In this document: positions 1-42,772 of the stretch, piece after piece | Layout of the letters: the number at the start of each line of letters is the position of its first letter | Numbering within the stretch: position 1 is the stretch's first letter | NCBI GenBank assembly: GCA_029215795.1 | Contig: JARDYH010000002.1 | Location: 358,820,973 to 358,884,972, forward strand | Direction: 5' to 3' | DNA from: Anniella stebbinsi | Taxonomy: Eukaryota > Chordata > Lepidosauria > Squamata > Anniellidae | DNA length: 64,000 bases | Program-made: the position numbers and the translations under genes | Notes under the pieces: model-generated | What the model was told of the DNA's origin: nothing | Seen by the model: the letters and a program-made list of their open reading frames with translations, nothing else | Database searches by the model: none

Positions 1-6
1 CTCTGA

Positions 7-31286
<31,280 letters not shown>

Positions 31287-32510
31287 CGGCGGAGGGAGCG
31301 CGGCTGCTGCTAACCAGCCGGCAGACCACTCGGCGCCGGCACACGATGGCCGTCTTCGTTCCGGCCGGAATCTCTGCCGGGGGGGGGGGTCCCCTCGTAT
31401 CGCGTTCCAGCCCGGGGACCCACAACACACCAAGAGACGTTCCGAAGCCCGCCCGGCTGGGAAAAGAGAATAACCCCAAAGCTGGTGGGGCAGAGGAAGG
31501 GCCCGTTCCCCGCTCCGAAAAACGTGCTCGCCCCGACCCTGCACTGTCTCTGAAGTCAAGGAGCTTGCAAGAGCAATCCTTGCGGAGGCCGGGAGAGAGA
31601 GAGAGAGAGAGAGAGAGGTCCTGCCTGTCTCAGCGTCCCACAACTCAGCGGGCGCTGTCTCCCCTGATTTCCAAAACCCGACATTCTTCCTATTGATGCA
31701 GAAGTCACACCTTTCTCTAAATCGCGCACCGTAGCAGTAGTACCTCTGATCCTGCTCTTGGTCTCGGGGTGTTCCTCCAGACCGCCATCACCCCGCTCCT
31801 TCCTTTCCGAAAGCCTGTCTCTCTCTTGGGAAGGGGCCGGTGGGGGGGGGGGGCTTCAGATGAAGCAAAGACCTCACCAGGAGGGAGGGTTGGAAGATGG
31901 ACACGGTGAGGTGAGGTGCTTAAAAAAACAAAGAAACCCCCTTCTCGTCATCTCTGGTTCCTTGTGCAGGTCACTTCTAACCTGAGGAGCACTATGAGTG
32001 GGCCTCTCCCCTCCATGAGTGTAGGGTCTACTTTCTCGCTAGTTTTTCTTGACCCCTTTCCTCCAGTTCTGTTGGTGCCCTCCCTCCACCCACCCACCCC
32101 AGACCATTTACATTCAGTCAGTGAGTCTTGGCCTGCTGGTTTAGGGGAAATCTGGCTATATAATGAATAGGCCCCTTTTTATTACTATTAATGAATTATC
32201 TGTGGGGACAGGATAAGGTGAACACTGAATCTCTTGAGCTACTGAGCCCTGGGAGGAAGGGAGGGGGTCCCCTTCTTCTCTCTCTTTCTCTCCCCTCCCC
32301 ACACCTCCTGATAAGGACTCTGAACTGCTGCTCCTGCCCCGACTCCTCTCTGTGGTGCCCACCCTATGCTTGAATCCAGAGGAGCGGAGAGGAATGTGGG
32401 GTTAGCATCTGAGATGTAAATACAGAAGGGTGGTTTTTTATATATATATTAATTTAATAAAAAAAAATTCACATAGAGTTATAAAATAAACAAATGAACG
32501 GGTGTCTGGT
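31287..32510 (+). other. CLCN2: CLCN2 3' UTR (probable)
   Basis: Non-coding sequence from the CLCN2 stop to just past tandem poly(A) signals. Starts GC-rich, holds a short GA microsatellite (31597-31618) and a G run (31839-31851), and ends A/T-rich. The 3' end is inferred from the signals and from a SINE starting directly after them. Confidence 0.6.
32456..32461 (+). terminator. CLCN2: Poly(A) signal AATAAA for CLCN2
   Basis: Canonical hexamer about 1.17 kb after the CLCN2 stop, with a second AATAAA at 32485-32490 and GT-rich sequence following at about 32500-32525. The pair forms a plausible cleavage region. Confidence 0.6.
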
Positions 32511-32512
32511 GT

Positions 32513-32742
32513 CTACAGGTGTGGCGTGGTGGCTAAAGTGTCGGACTGGGAGTCAGGAGATCCGGGTTCTAGTCCCCACTCGGCCATGGAAGCTCATTGG
32601 GTGACTTTGGGCCAGTCACAGCCTCTCAGCCCAACCCACCTCACAGGGTTGTTGTGAGGATAAAATGGAGAAGAGGAGGTTTATGTACACCTCCTTGGGT
32701 TCCTGGAGGGGGGATATAAATGCAATAATAAATACAGGAAGC
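32513..32742 (+). mobile_element. tRNA-derived SINE
   Basis: GTGTGGCGTGGTGGCTAAAG, GGGTTCTAGTCCCCACTCGG, TTGGGTGACTTTGGGCCAGT, CACAGGGTTGTTGTGAGGAT and a tail of ATAAATGCAATAATAAA. The best-preserved SINE in the window, directly downstream of CLCN2. Confidence 0.75.
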
Positions 32743-33014
32743 CACACGGGGCTACTGGAAGCTTTGGCCTGTTTAGTTTGGGCAAAATAGTCCGGCAAAG
32801 CCTGGAACGCAAACACACACACACACACACAGGTGGGTTGAAGGCCCGGGAAATGACAGAGGGAGGTTAATTTCACTTAGGTCGCAATCCTATGCCTGTT
32901 TAGACACACCTCATACACAAACAAAAAGCCCTACAATTCCCTGCATTCCCCAGCCAGCCATGGAGTGGAGCACAGCAGGCATACAGGTGGAGGGGATTTC
33001 TCTCTTGCCTCACT

Positions 33015-33270
33015 TGTAAGAGGGGGTTAGATAAGTTCCTGGAGGAGAAGGCTATCAATGGCTACTAGTCCTGATGGCTATGTGCTACCTCCAGTATCAG
33101 AGGCAGGATGCCAATATACACACCAGTTGCTGGGGAACATGGGGGGGAGGGTGCTGTTGCACCGTGTCCTGCTCGTGGGTTCCTGGTTGGCCATTGTGTG
33201 AGCAGAGTGCTGGACTAGGTAGACCCTGGGTCTGATCCAGCAGGGCCCTTTTGAGGTTCTTATGCTTCTG
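33015..33270 (+). mobile_element. CR1-like LINE 3' end
   Basis: AGAGGGGGTTAGATAAGTTC, CTGGAGGAGAAGGCTATCAA, GTTGCTGGGGAACATGGG and GGTCTGATCCAGCAGGGCCC. Confidence 0.65.
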
Positions 33271-33539
33271 TCCTGGGAAAATAACTCCTCTGAAGCTGGT
33301 ATTTGTGGGGGGGGGGGAGGGTGTTCCTCGCTGGCACCAATGGGAATTTTGCACTCCTGCATGGGCACACGCCCCACACATGGAATGAATAGCATCTTCG
33401 AAGGAGGGATTTTCCTAAAGGCTGCAGCAGATGAGGAAAAGGCCCTGCCACGCTTGCTGTTAATACTGATCTCCGAATGACCCTGCAGCCTTTTTCAATG
33501 CAAAGATGCGTTTTGCATCAGGCAGCTGCGGTGCCAGTG

Positions 33540-34352
33540 GGGCAGAGATTCCGTTCCGGGTTTCAGTCAGAACTCTAAAGGAGCTCTCCAAGCAGCTCAG
33601 ATACCCCCTTTACAGTTCTGGCTGGTTCCAACTGAAACCTGGAGTGGATCCTCGACCCCACTGACATTGGAGACGCCCGCCTTGACTGGGCGGCAGGTAC
33701 TTTGGCCCTCTGCTTACCCCTTCCCACATCCCAAATACTTGCCGCTATGGCTCCCAGCCTGTCAGTGACAAATCGCCTCCCCGCCTTGGGACGGCAGCAG
33801 GGCTCAGCTGCCGCCGCCCGGCCATCCTGCACCATTGCCATGAAGTTCATGCGCTCTCCCTGCTTTCTCTGAGCTAACGCAGAAGGTGAACCTCTCCCTT
33901 GGGCCTGAACCGTGTGCGCGACGATGCACGGAGGCAGCCGCCTTGGCCTGTCATCATCGCTGGGGCTGCCGCACCCCACCTCACCCCCCACCCCCTGCTG
34001 AAAGGCCTGTGACCCTCCAACCTCTGAGCCTGCTGGCTGTCCTGGCTAACAACAGCTGGTTCCCCTTGTACCCGCTGTGTGGGGCTCAGCTCTGCCCTGA
34101 GAAGGTCTTTGCGGTGACTTTGCTGCTGAGTGAACTCCATGTTGCAGAAACGCGGAGCGAGGCATATTGTGGTGGGGAGGTGAGCAAGAGCCCAGGTCAT
34201 GGGACGCCAGGCCTCAGGGGTGGCCCTAGAGCGGAGGCAGCTTTGCACCTTGGAGAGCTCCTTTAGAGTTTTGTCTGGTTTGGGCTGAAACCCGGAGCGG
34301 ATTCACCACCCTACTCATGGACTTCGGAGCCACCAGCTTCCACTGCCCACCA
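33540..34352. repeat. Two family C palindromes around unassigned GC-rich sequence
   Basis: Copies at 33540-33690 and 34252-34352. The sequence between is GC-rich with overlapping open frames on both strands but no recognisable protein. Confidence 0.45.
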
Positions 34353-34769
34353 ACACAGTGTGTGTAGGGCACGGGCATGCAACCTCCGGCCTACAGGAAG
34401 CTCCTCATCTTGCCCACAAAGACTTCTTCGATTCCTCTTTGCTTCCCAAGTCCTGCCTGCTGGAGGGATCCTGCCCCACCCACCCCCGAAGGAAGCCCCA
34501 TTGTTATCTCCAACCTGAGATAGCGACGGGAATGCAGACAACGGGGAATTTGGCCAGCACTGGGATACACTATGTTATTGCAGAACGTCAGAGTCCATTT
34601 GCATGGTGCGTGCCAACCCCATAGGAATGACTGCATGAAGCTTGGGACTCAACCTGCGCTGTTGGGGGGAACGTCTGTGCTTCCCAGCATGGGATGAACA
34701 GGTCCAGAACCAGCCTAAAAGTTCCAGGGGGTTGGGGTGGGAGAAGCCCCACAAAGAGGGTGGGTCAGT

Positions 34770-35275
34770 TCATCTGGCATGCAGACCTTTTAACAACAAT
34801 CTTTCTGTTCCGCAATAATCTGAAAGACTATTCTCCCATATGAGCCTGCCTATGCTCAAAGATCTTCTGGGGGTGGGGGGATTTCTCTCAGTCCAACCAA
34901 CATCCCAGGCATGCCTGATGGGTACATGGGACAGGGCCTTCTCGGTGGCTGCTCCAAGGATCTGGAACTCCCTTCCCAGGGAAGCTAGACTGGCTCCCTC
35001 CTTGATGTGTTTTCGAAGGCAGGCAAAAACTTTCTTATTCCGGCAGGCCTTTGGTGAATAATGTGGACCTCCATCTATGTTCAAGTTTGTAACAAAAATT
35101 AATATGTATTTTTAAATGTGGAAATGTTTTAATATTGAAATCTATTTAATTATATTTTTAACTTTGTATATTTTTATTTACAGCTTTTTACTGTATATAT
35201 TTTAATTTTGTAAAGCCACCTTGAGGCCCAGCATTGGGCAAAAGGCAGGATACAAACAAAGATCATCATCATCAT
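34770..35275 (+). mobile_element. L2-like LINE 3' part
   Basis: The frame includes WDRAFSVAAPRIWNSLPREA, then FRRQAKTFLFRQAFGE and stop. The 3' UTR ends GCCACCTTGAGGCCCAGCAT with an ATC triplet tail at 35263-35276. Confidence 0.65.
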
Positions 35276-35277
35276 CT

Positions 35278-35467
35278 TCAATGCCCCACATTCCAGCTCA
35301 AAGCTTTGCACCCGAAGGAGAGAGCAAAAGGTTGAGGTGGGGGGGTGACTTGACCCCCAACCCCTGCCCCCCATGGGCCAGATGACTTTAGGGGGCACAC
35401 TCCCACCTAAAATGGGTTGCTCACTCCTTCTGGTGCAAAATATTGAGCTGGAATGTGGGGGGCATTG
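35278..35467. repeat. Palindrome of about 190 bp
   Basis: TCAATGCCCCACATTCCAGC at the left and GCTGGAATGTGGGGGGCATT at the right are complements, with TCAAAGCTTTGCACC and GGTGCAAAATATTGA inside. Probably a small MITE. Confidence 0.55.
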
Positions 35468-35469
35468 AT

Positions 35470-38400
35470 TATTGCAGAACAGAAAGAGCCAGTGGTGGGA
35501 TCTCATGCACCCCACCCTTGGGGCACCAAATCCTAGGGTTGGGTTCATATGCCCCACAATTTATGTGAAGGTTACTGTTCTGGGGAAGGCTTATTGGAGG
35601 AGCCATAGCTTATGATTGGAAATTCATAATTCATATGTATTTTTATGTGCATTTCTCCCAACATATGGATTATTATATATTATAGAGCACCTTTGGAAAG
35701 CCTGGCCCAATCCAGCACTCTTTTAAGGTGATCTCTGCTATATTAAAGGCTGCAAACTTGCCTAGTTGTGTGTTTTTTTAAAAAGGTAGAAACAGGTTTT
35801 TTTTCCCTTTCCCCCACCCCTCCTGCACCCATCACCACCGCCAGAAGCCAAATTCTGTGCTAGATACCCAGTTCCGTGTTGCTCAGTGTGGGGATTTTGT
35901 CACATGGGAAATGGCCTCCATTCATTGTGGAAGAATTCTAGGATGGCAGCTCTCGGCCTGAGGCCGTATCTTACAGTTCTCTTCTTCCAAACTGGCTGTG
36001 CTCTCTTGGTTAGTTTCTTCTCCCCATTTTTTGCCAGAACTCTCACTCTCTCTTTCTCTTTCTCTCTGCCTAGTCAACAGAGTCTGTTCTGGCCTTCCGG
36101 GAGCTGTTTGCAAGAATGCTGAGCCAGGCATCCTAGGGCTAGGGATGGAGAGGGAACGGAAATGAAGCTGGAGAGATGTAATGAGCAGCTGGCATCTCCT
36201 CGGAAAGAAGGCGGACGTGAGCTGGAGCCAACAGCTCCTCTGCTAAAGTCATGTGCGTCCTTTAAATGGAGATTTCTAAAAGGGGGACTGGTCAGTGGCA
36301 AAAAAGCAGCTATTAATACTTCCAGATGCAGGTTTAGTTTAGGAAGCAGTTGTCATAGTCAGAAATAAATGCTGTGTGTCCAGTGGTTTGGAATTGCAGG
36401 CGTTCATCATGACCATCCCTATAGCCACACCCCCAAGGAGGGGCCAAAGATGTAGGCAACGGCATTGACCTACATCAACAAACACGTTCTAGCAATTTTC
36501 CTCTCCTCTAAGAGCAGGCCTTTTGTAAAGCGATTTGTCTTAATTGGGCGTTCAAGGCCAAACCACACCAAAATATTTTGCATTACAACAGGGTACATTA
36601 TATTGTTGCAGGGAAAATTCATTCCCCCACAGCCATGGTGAGGATTGCTGCTGAGATCAAAGCCTGACGGGTGTTGGAGAGGACGTCCGTGTCCCTGCTA
36701 ATAAAAAAAAAGTTCTGGTGTTGCGTCCCTGTGAACCCTGGCTCCGCTTCCTCACTGTGTGTGTGTCCCTCCTGCAAAATATATGTCTGAGAGATACAGT
36801 TTTGGAATGCGAGCCATCTTTTGAAGTGGGCAAGCTTCGAGGGGTCCAGAATCGTTAAATTATCAGAGAAATTCTTGGCTTGAAACTCAGAATTCTTCTG
36901 CTCATGCCCTTGACAAGGACGCGCCCAGAAGGAGAGCTCAGTTGAATGGGCAGAGATGACAATGGCGAGGAAGAAGGGAGGGAAGGGAAGGGAGGGCCTT
37001 GCAAAACCCAGAGCCGGCACTGACTGAAGTCCACTGGTCCACTTCTCATGGATCTGCTGGTTGCTGGGATTCTTGCAAAGCATGTTGGACGAAGTGGAAA
37101 TTGATGTGATCCAGCAGTGCCTGTTTGGGATTACTGAGCACAGACCATTAGTTACGAAGAGAACCTGCATCACTCTTGGGCTATAAACTTAGAATGTAGG
37201 GTGGACTGCAGGGATTTTCATGGTTGTTATTCTTTTAAGAAGACCACCCCAAAATGTCGTCAGGCCAGCCTTGCTGCATGAAGCCACTTCACCTCAAGAA
37301 AGTATGCTGGAAGTAGGGAAGTCTGAGAAATCCACAATGGATTCAAATGGATACGGATTTCTATGTATCTGACCTGCAGAATCTGCAGCAGAGCGGCTTT
37401 TTCTGAGTTGTGCGGATTCTGATGAGTTGCGGACTGGTATTTCACTTCGGGAGTGGGGGATTACCGCATATTCGCACTTGCGTTAAGGCGGATTAGCGCA
37501 AGCAGAATGAAATGCAGGTCCATCCCTAAAAAAATAATCTGACTCCATCAATGAGCGGATGACATCATGAAATGCACTGGGCAATCTACAAAGCACAGGT
37601 GGAATGGTGAAATCTGTATATCCCTAGGTGGAAGAGTATGGGAGTCACGCTCCTCAGCCATTGCTCCTCACCTCAAGCAGCAGTAACCCCTCCTTCCAGC
37701 GGATCTACCGTCCTTCACCCCTAAGCTGATTTAGAGGGCTGCATGATGCTTAACAAAAGCCTCATCCCCACATCACTTCTGCAGTGACAGGAAGTAGCCC
37801 ACAATGTAAGGAACGGTGGCCATGTGTCCTATTTGCAGAGGAGTCTTTTATTTGAAGGGTTGCCAGTGGGCTGTCCTCTGTTTTGAAGGTGTCTTCTCTT
37901 TGAAAGGCTGACTGGTCCAAGTCTGGTATAAAGATATACCAGAAGGCAAAACTGGGCATTTACAGCTACCCATCAACAGCACCTGAACCACAGTCTCAAC
38001 AGGTAGGCACACAGGACACCTGACCTCAGTCTCCCACAGCCTGGTGAGATGTACTGTATTTTGCTTTAAATTATAATAATCATGTCTAAATTTGTACATA
38101 TATTTGCATATTCAAATTTTATGCAAATTGTGTATTCTCTCTTGACCTCTTTGTTTTTGGGGGGTGATGCATTTCCTCTTTTTTGGCATAAGTGGCCACC
38201 CTAAAGGCGGAGTCCTGCTCACTGGCATGCACACTCTGCCGCTGTTACAGGAGCTGCTCAGGGGCAGGAGGTGGAGAAATCATCAGAGAGTGGCAAGAAG
38301 TCTTGCCCACAAGTTGTACCTGGCTGGGATAATTACTGAACCAGAAAGCCCATCATTCACTACCTATGCCGCCGCCAAATCCAGCCCACTTGGGGTCCCA

Positions 38401-39750
38401 ATCCTCAGGCTCTCCTCCCTTTCCCCCTGAACATTGATCATTTGGGGATTCCCACCTTTTGCATGTTTTACCTCCATTCTATAGAGATTGAAATGCCTCC
38501 CCTGTGTCTTAGTTACCAGGAGGAAAAGCTTTAAGCTAAAATAGGCTAGCATTTTGGCCACACCCCTTTTTCCTTTGGCACCACCCATCACTCAGCTTCT
38601 CCACCACTGAACTGACTGAAAGAGGCTTGGCACGCCTCCTATATAGGAATACTTCAACGGCCTTCCCTCTACCTAGGTGAAAATAGAAAGGAAAGGATGC
38701 AAAGTGTGTATCATGTGACAAAGAGACACAAGGCCTGGTTGTCAGAATGAAATGACAGTGTAAATAATAATCTATTTAGTTGTAAATTCACATGATTTAA
38801 TGATGAAATTTGCACCATTCTTTAGGACGTATATGAAGAAATATTGAAGGGAAATGTCTTGATTTAAACCAATGATGTAAATGGGTCTGTTGTTGATTTC
38901 AATCTTAATCGCCTCAATTTCAATCAGGGCATCCTGCCCCAGAAATCCTAATCCATCCCCAGCTTCAGCCCCATAGCCTCCCTGTTCACATAACTACCCT
39001 CTGGTCCCTTCAGGCCAGATCTGAAAGGAAATAGACACACCCCAGGATTTGTTTAGTTCATGTGGTTTGTGGGTGTTCTTCTATCCAATTTTCCAAAGAA
39101 AAGTTGTTCCATTGACCTGCAACTTCTTGTTTTCAGGAAGATCGGCTTGCGTATTCATTCTGTGACAGAGGGAAAGGGTGGAGCCAGGAATAACATGACA
39201 CAGAGCTTTAATCCCACTCCCTTTACCAGGGCTTTCTGCTTCCGCTTGCTTTCTGGGATTGCAATTGGCTCAATTACACAGGCGGCCACGTAGTTTAGAT
39301 TGAATACTTCCCCTCTCAGCATGCTCTGTTCACTTCCATTGACACCGCACTATCTAGTGGTGGAATTATTGCGCAATGCCAGAGTTACGCACGGGGAGAT
39401 CCAGCTTTTTTTTCAGATATTACCGCATTACCTGTGGTACTTTTAATAGCGGGATTTCCAAGGGATAGCGCAGGGGACATCCTGGTCATTGACCCACAAA
39501 CTTCTGTGAGTGGCCAATCATGAGCGTGCAATAAATCATTTGTTTAGAGGAGCCCATAGAGGTGATTCTGATGAGAAGCAGGGGGCTTGCAGGTGATGTG
39601 GGGAGGGGGGAGGGGGAGAAAGAAAATAGGGGACATTTGAGCGAGATTAAGGGCTTCTCCTGCTCTTGCTGTGCCTTCTGTAGTTTCTGCACCCAGAGCA
39701 GGTGTGGGGGTGTGGGGGTGTATTTCTTTGCAAGTCTCGAAGCAGGCTAC
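35470..39750. other. Intergenic region between CLCN2 and sHSP
   Basis: No gene seen. Contains a repeat at 36540-36870 that recurs at 58620-58960, a degenerate sequence at 37300-37620 resembling 57640-58010, and the repeat at 38430-38600 shared with 2636-2850. Other stretches are unassigned. Confidence 0.5.
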
Positions 39751-39756
39751 AGAGAT

Positions 39757-39762
39757 TTTATT
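39757..39762 (-). terminator. Possible poly(A) signal of the sHSP gene
   Basis: TTTATT on the + strand, i.e. AATAAA on the - strand, about 225 nt after the sHSP stop. No other canonical hexamer was noticed closer to the stop. Confidence 0.45.
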
Positions 39763-39985
39763 ACCAACTTCTGCAGAGTTATCTATACCTCCGCAGCTAG
39801 AGGACATGGTGACAGGAACCAGCATGCACTGCTAGCAGAAGTTTGGGTCTTCTGCAGCAGAGCATGACGGAACAGGTGCCGACCACAGCAAGAACCAAAC
39901 TAGTGGCTTGACAAATCTATCAAAAGTGGGTCCCGATTTCGGGAGTGGAGCTACCCTGCTTTCGCGGGCATGACCAGGTGGGCTA

Positions 39986-40159
39986 CTAGAGCTTGACCTC
40001 GCTGCGGTAGAGGGTTGGCTGGGCCAGGAGTTGCCGCCTGGCAGTGATGATCAAGTTGCCGGCATCATTCAGAGAGCAACTGATGGACAGGGGATCCATG
40101 TCTGCCGGGAGCTGGCACTTGTGGGTGAAGGTGTTCGAGATGGTGCCATCCTCTGCCAC
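39986..40159 (-). CDS. sHSP exon 3, end of alpha-crystallin domain and stop
   Basis: 57 codons plus stop: VAEDGTISNTFTHKCQLPAD, then a beta-strand-rich end with NLIITARR, ending YRSEVKL. The clearest similarity to HSPB7 is here. Confidence 0.92.
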   Translation of the reverse strand: MAEDGTISNTFTHKCQLPADMDPLSISCSLNDAGNLIITARRQLLAQPTLYRSEVKL

Positions 40160-42176
40160 CTGTAGGGCAAGCAAACACACCGGCTTAGGCATTTCTCACA
40201 AATCGATCCTTGAATTTTCCCACAGGGACAACCCAAATACTCAACCGGCATTGGCTCCAAGGGAGGTTTTGGTTTTTATAACGGCACCGTGAGCACAAAG
40301 AGGTTCAAACGCTCAAGGGGTTCAAATTCAAGAGGTTCAAATGCTCTTTGGAAATGTATTCCCCTCCAACTAAAATCTCTACAACTTACTATTGCTTATG
40401 TGAGTGATTAGGAACATAGGAAGGCGCCGCCTTAGACTGAATCAGTCCAGTGGTCCATCCAACTCAGGTCTGTCCAGTGGAGGCTGGTGGCTCCGATGTC
40501 AGTGGGGCGGTGAATCTGGTCCAAATTTCAGTCAAAACCAGTCCTTTGCACCTTGGATAGCTCCTTCAGAGTTCTGACTGAAATCCAGAGCAGATTCACT
40601 GCCCTACTGACATCGGGCCCACCAAACTCCACCGGCTGCCAGAGGACCATCCTCAGTTTGCAGGTGTCCTTTATTCACCTCCAAGATTCCTTCCAACTCC
40701 ATAATTTTATGATTCTGTGATTCCAGGTGTGAGGTGAGCAGTGGAGGCAGATAGCTCCAACGTCAGCACCTTGGAGAGCTCCTTTAAAGTTCTGACTCAT
40801 TCTGACTGAAACCCAGAGGGGATTCACCACCCCACTTACATTGGAGCCACCAGTCTCCACTGGTTCTGTCAGCTGGTGGGTTCTACTTTTTCCTCTCCTA
40901 GCTCTCTGAGAGCCAGCAACCGGATCCAGGTAGCTTGGGGCAGGGTGAGACCGGATGCAAAATAGTGGATCAGAGGTTGACCCAACCACTCACTGTGTTC
41001 CATAAGCCATGCATGCACTGAGAAGGCTGTTATCTAAATTACTACAACCCAGGGATGCTAAAAGCCTAATTGAAATGTTGAGGAAAGCATTTTTGTTAAA
41101 TCAGATTAGGAGTTGGAAACGATTACTTGATCTACTGGAAATCATCCAGAAGTGTACGAGTAGATCCCAATATACTATCCATCCACCTCTGGTCTACAGT
41201 GACCACCAGCAGCTCTTCAAAGTCACACGGGTGTTTTTCCTCATCCCTATCCAGAATTTGAACCTGGGACCCCTCTTTCAGACTGGGTTCACCTGACACG
41301 AGGGTATTGAATATGCCACCGTGACTTGTTAACCACCCCCACGCATGCCAGCTCATTTCCCTAATTACCTTCGCCAGGTGCAGGTTATCAGGACGTGCGA
41401 ACCTGGCAAGTCTTGGTTGTTGAGGTGGTTAACAAGCCAACTAGATGCCACGCTCTGTTGTCGGGTTGCTGGGTGGTTTGTTAAAGCAACCCAGCCATCC
41501 GCCCACTCTGGGTTCACACATCACGGTGACAGCAATTAAGGGAATGAGCCAGCACATGACCAGCCACTGTAGCTTATTTTAACCATCCTTGCATCATGCA
41601 AACCAGGCCCCCCTCTCTCTCTTTCTCTTTCTCTTTCTCTCTCTCCTTTCTGCCACCATCTCTCTCCCCCTCTTCTACCGATCGCTTACCAATGGCTTTT
41701 GAAGTTGTCTGTAGGGTGACCCTATGGAAAGGAGGACAGGGCTCCTGTATCTTTAGCAGTTGAGTAGAAAAGGGAATTTCAGCAGGTATCCTTGGTAGGC
41801 ATGCAGCACCTGGTGAAATTCCCTCTTCATCACAACCGTTAAAGCGGCAGGAGCCCTGCCTAGCTTGACTAGATACAACAGAGGGTAGGGCTCCTGCCGC
41901 TTTAACGGTTGTGACAAAGACGGAATTTCACCAGGTGCTGCATGCATACAAAGGACACCTGCTGAAATTCCCTGCCCTCCTTTCCATAGGGTCACCCTAA
42001 AGGGCTGCCCCAAATTAGGCCAAGTGTACCAGGTTGCCCATCCCTGGCGTGCAGTGCCTGACAGCAGCTGACAGTGCTGGCTGGGGGATTGTGGGAGTTG
42101 TAGTCCAAAATCTAGAGGGTAATAAGTTGGAGGAGGCTGCCTTAGATCACAGCAATGAACTGGTGGGAGGGAAAAG

Positions 42177-42207
<31 letters not shown>

Positions 42208-42733
42208 GAGCCACATCCAGCAGTTTGGATCCCCCACCCCATCCCGCCCGCTATCACCTCAGAGTAACCCGGCTCTGCTTGGGCTGCGCTCTCACCTTCT
42301 CCGCCTGGATGACAATGCAGTAGTTGTACGTGGTGACCACAATGTCTTGAGGCTCAAACTGGCTGACATCGGCCATGACCTGGTACTTATCCCCACTGGC
42401 GATCACGTTGCTGCTGCCCAGAGCGGACGGGTGGCCTGGTGGGGGCGAGCCTGCATGGAGAGCAAAGGCCGGAGGAAGAAAGCTCAGGGCGGTCAGGCGT
42501 GCGACGGACCACTACGGCCGGACTCCAGGGGATGCATCCAGACAGAGGCCAAGGGGGGAGGAGGAGGAGGAGGAGGAGGAGGAGGAGGAGGAGGAGGGCA
42601 TGCCACAGGTGAGGAAGCAGGCAAGCCTCCTGCGACTTTCAGAGAAGGGCAGGAAAGAGACGTTCAACAGGTGCAGCTCTTTTGCCCCCTGCTTGGCAAG
42701 CTGCACTTTCCAAAGTGAGGATAGGCCCGTGTT

Positions 42734-42772
<39 letters not shown>

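Noticed and set aside
32513..32600. tRNA gene directly downstream of CLCN2
   Set aside because: The A- and B-box-like sequence belongs to a SINE with a CORE-like body and A-rich tail; four other copies share the same extension.
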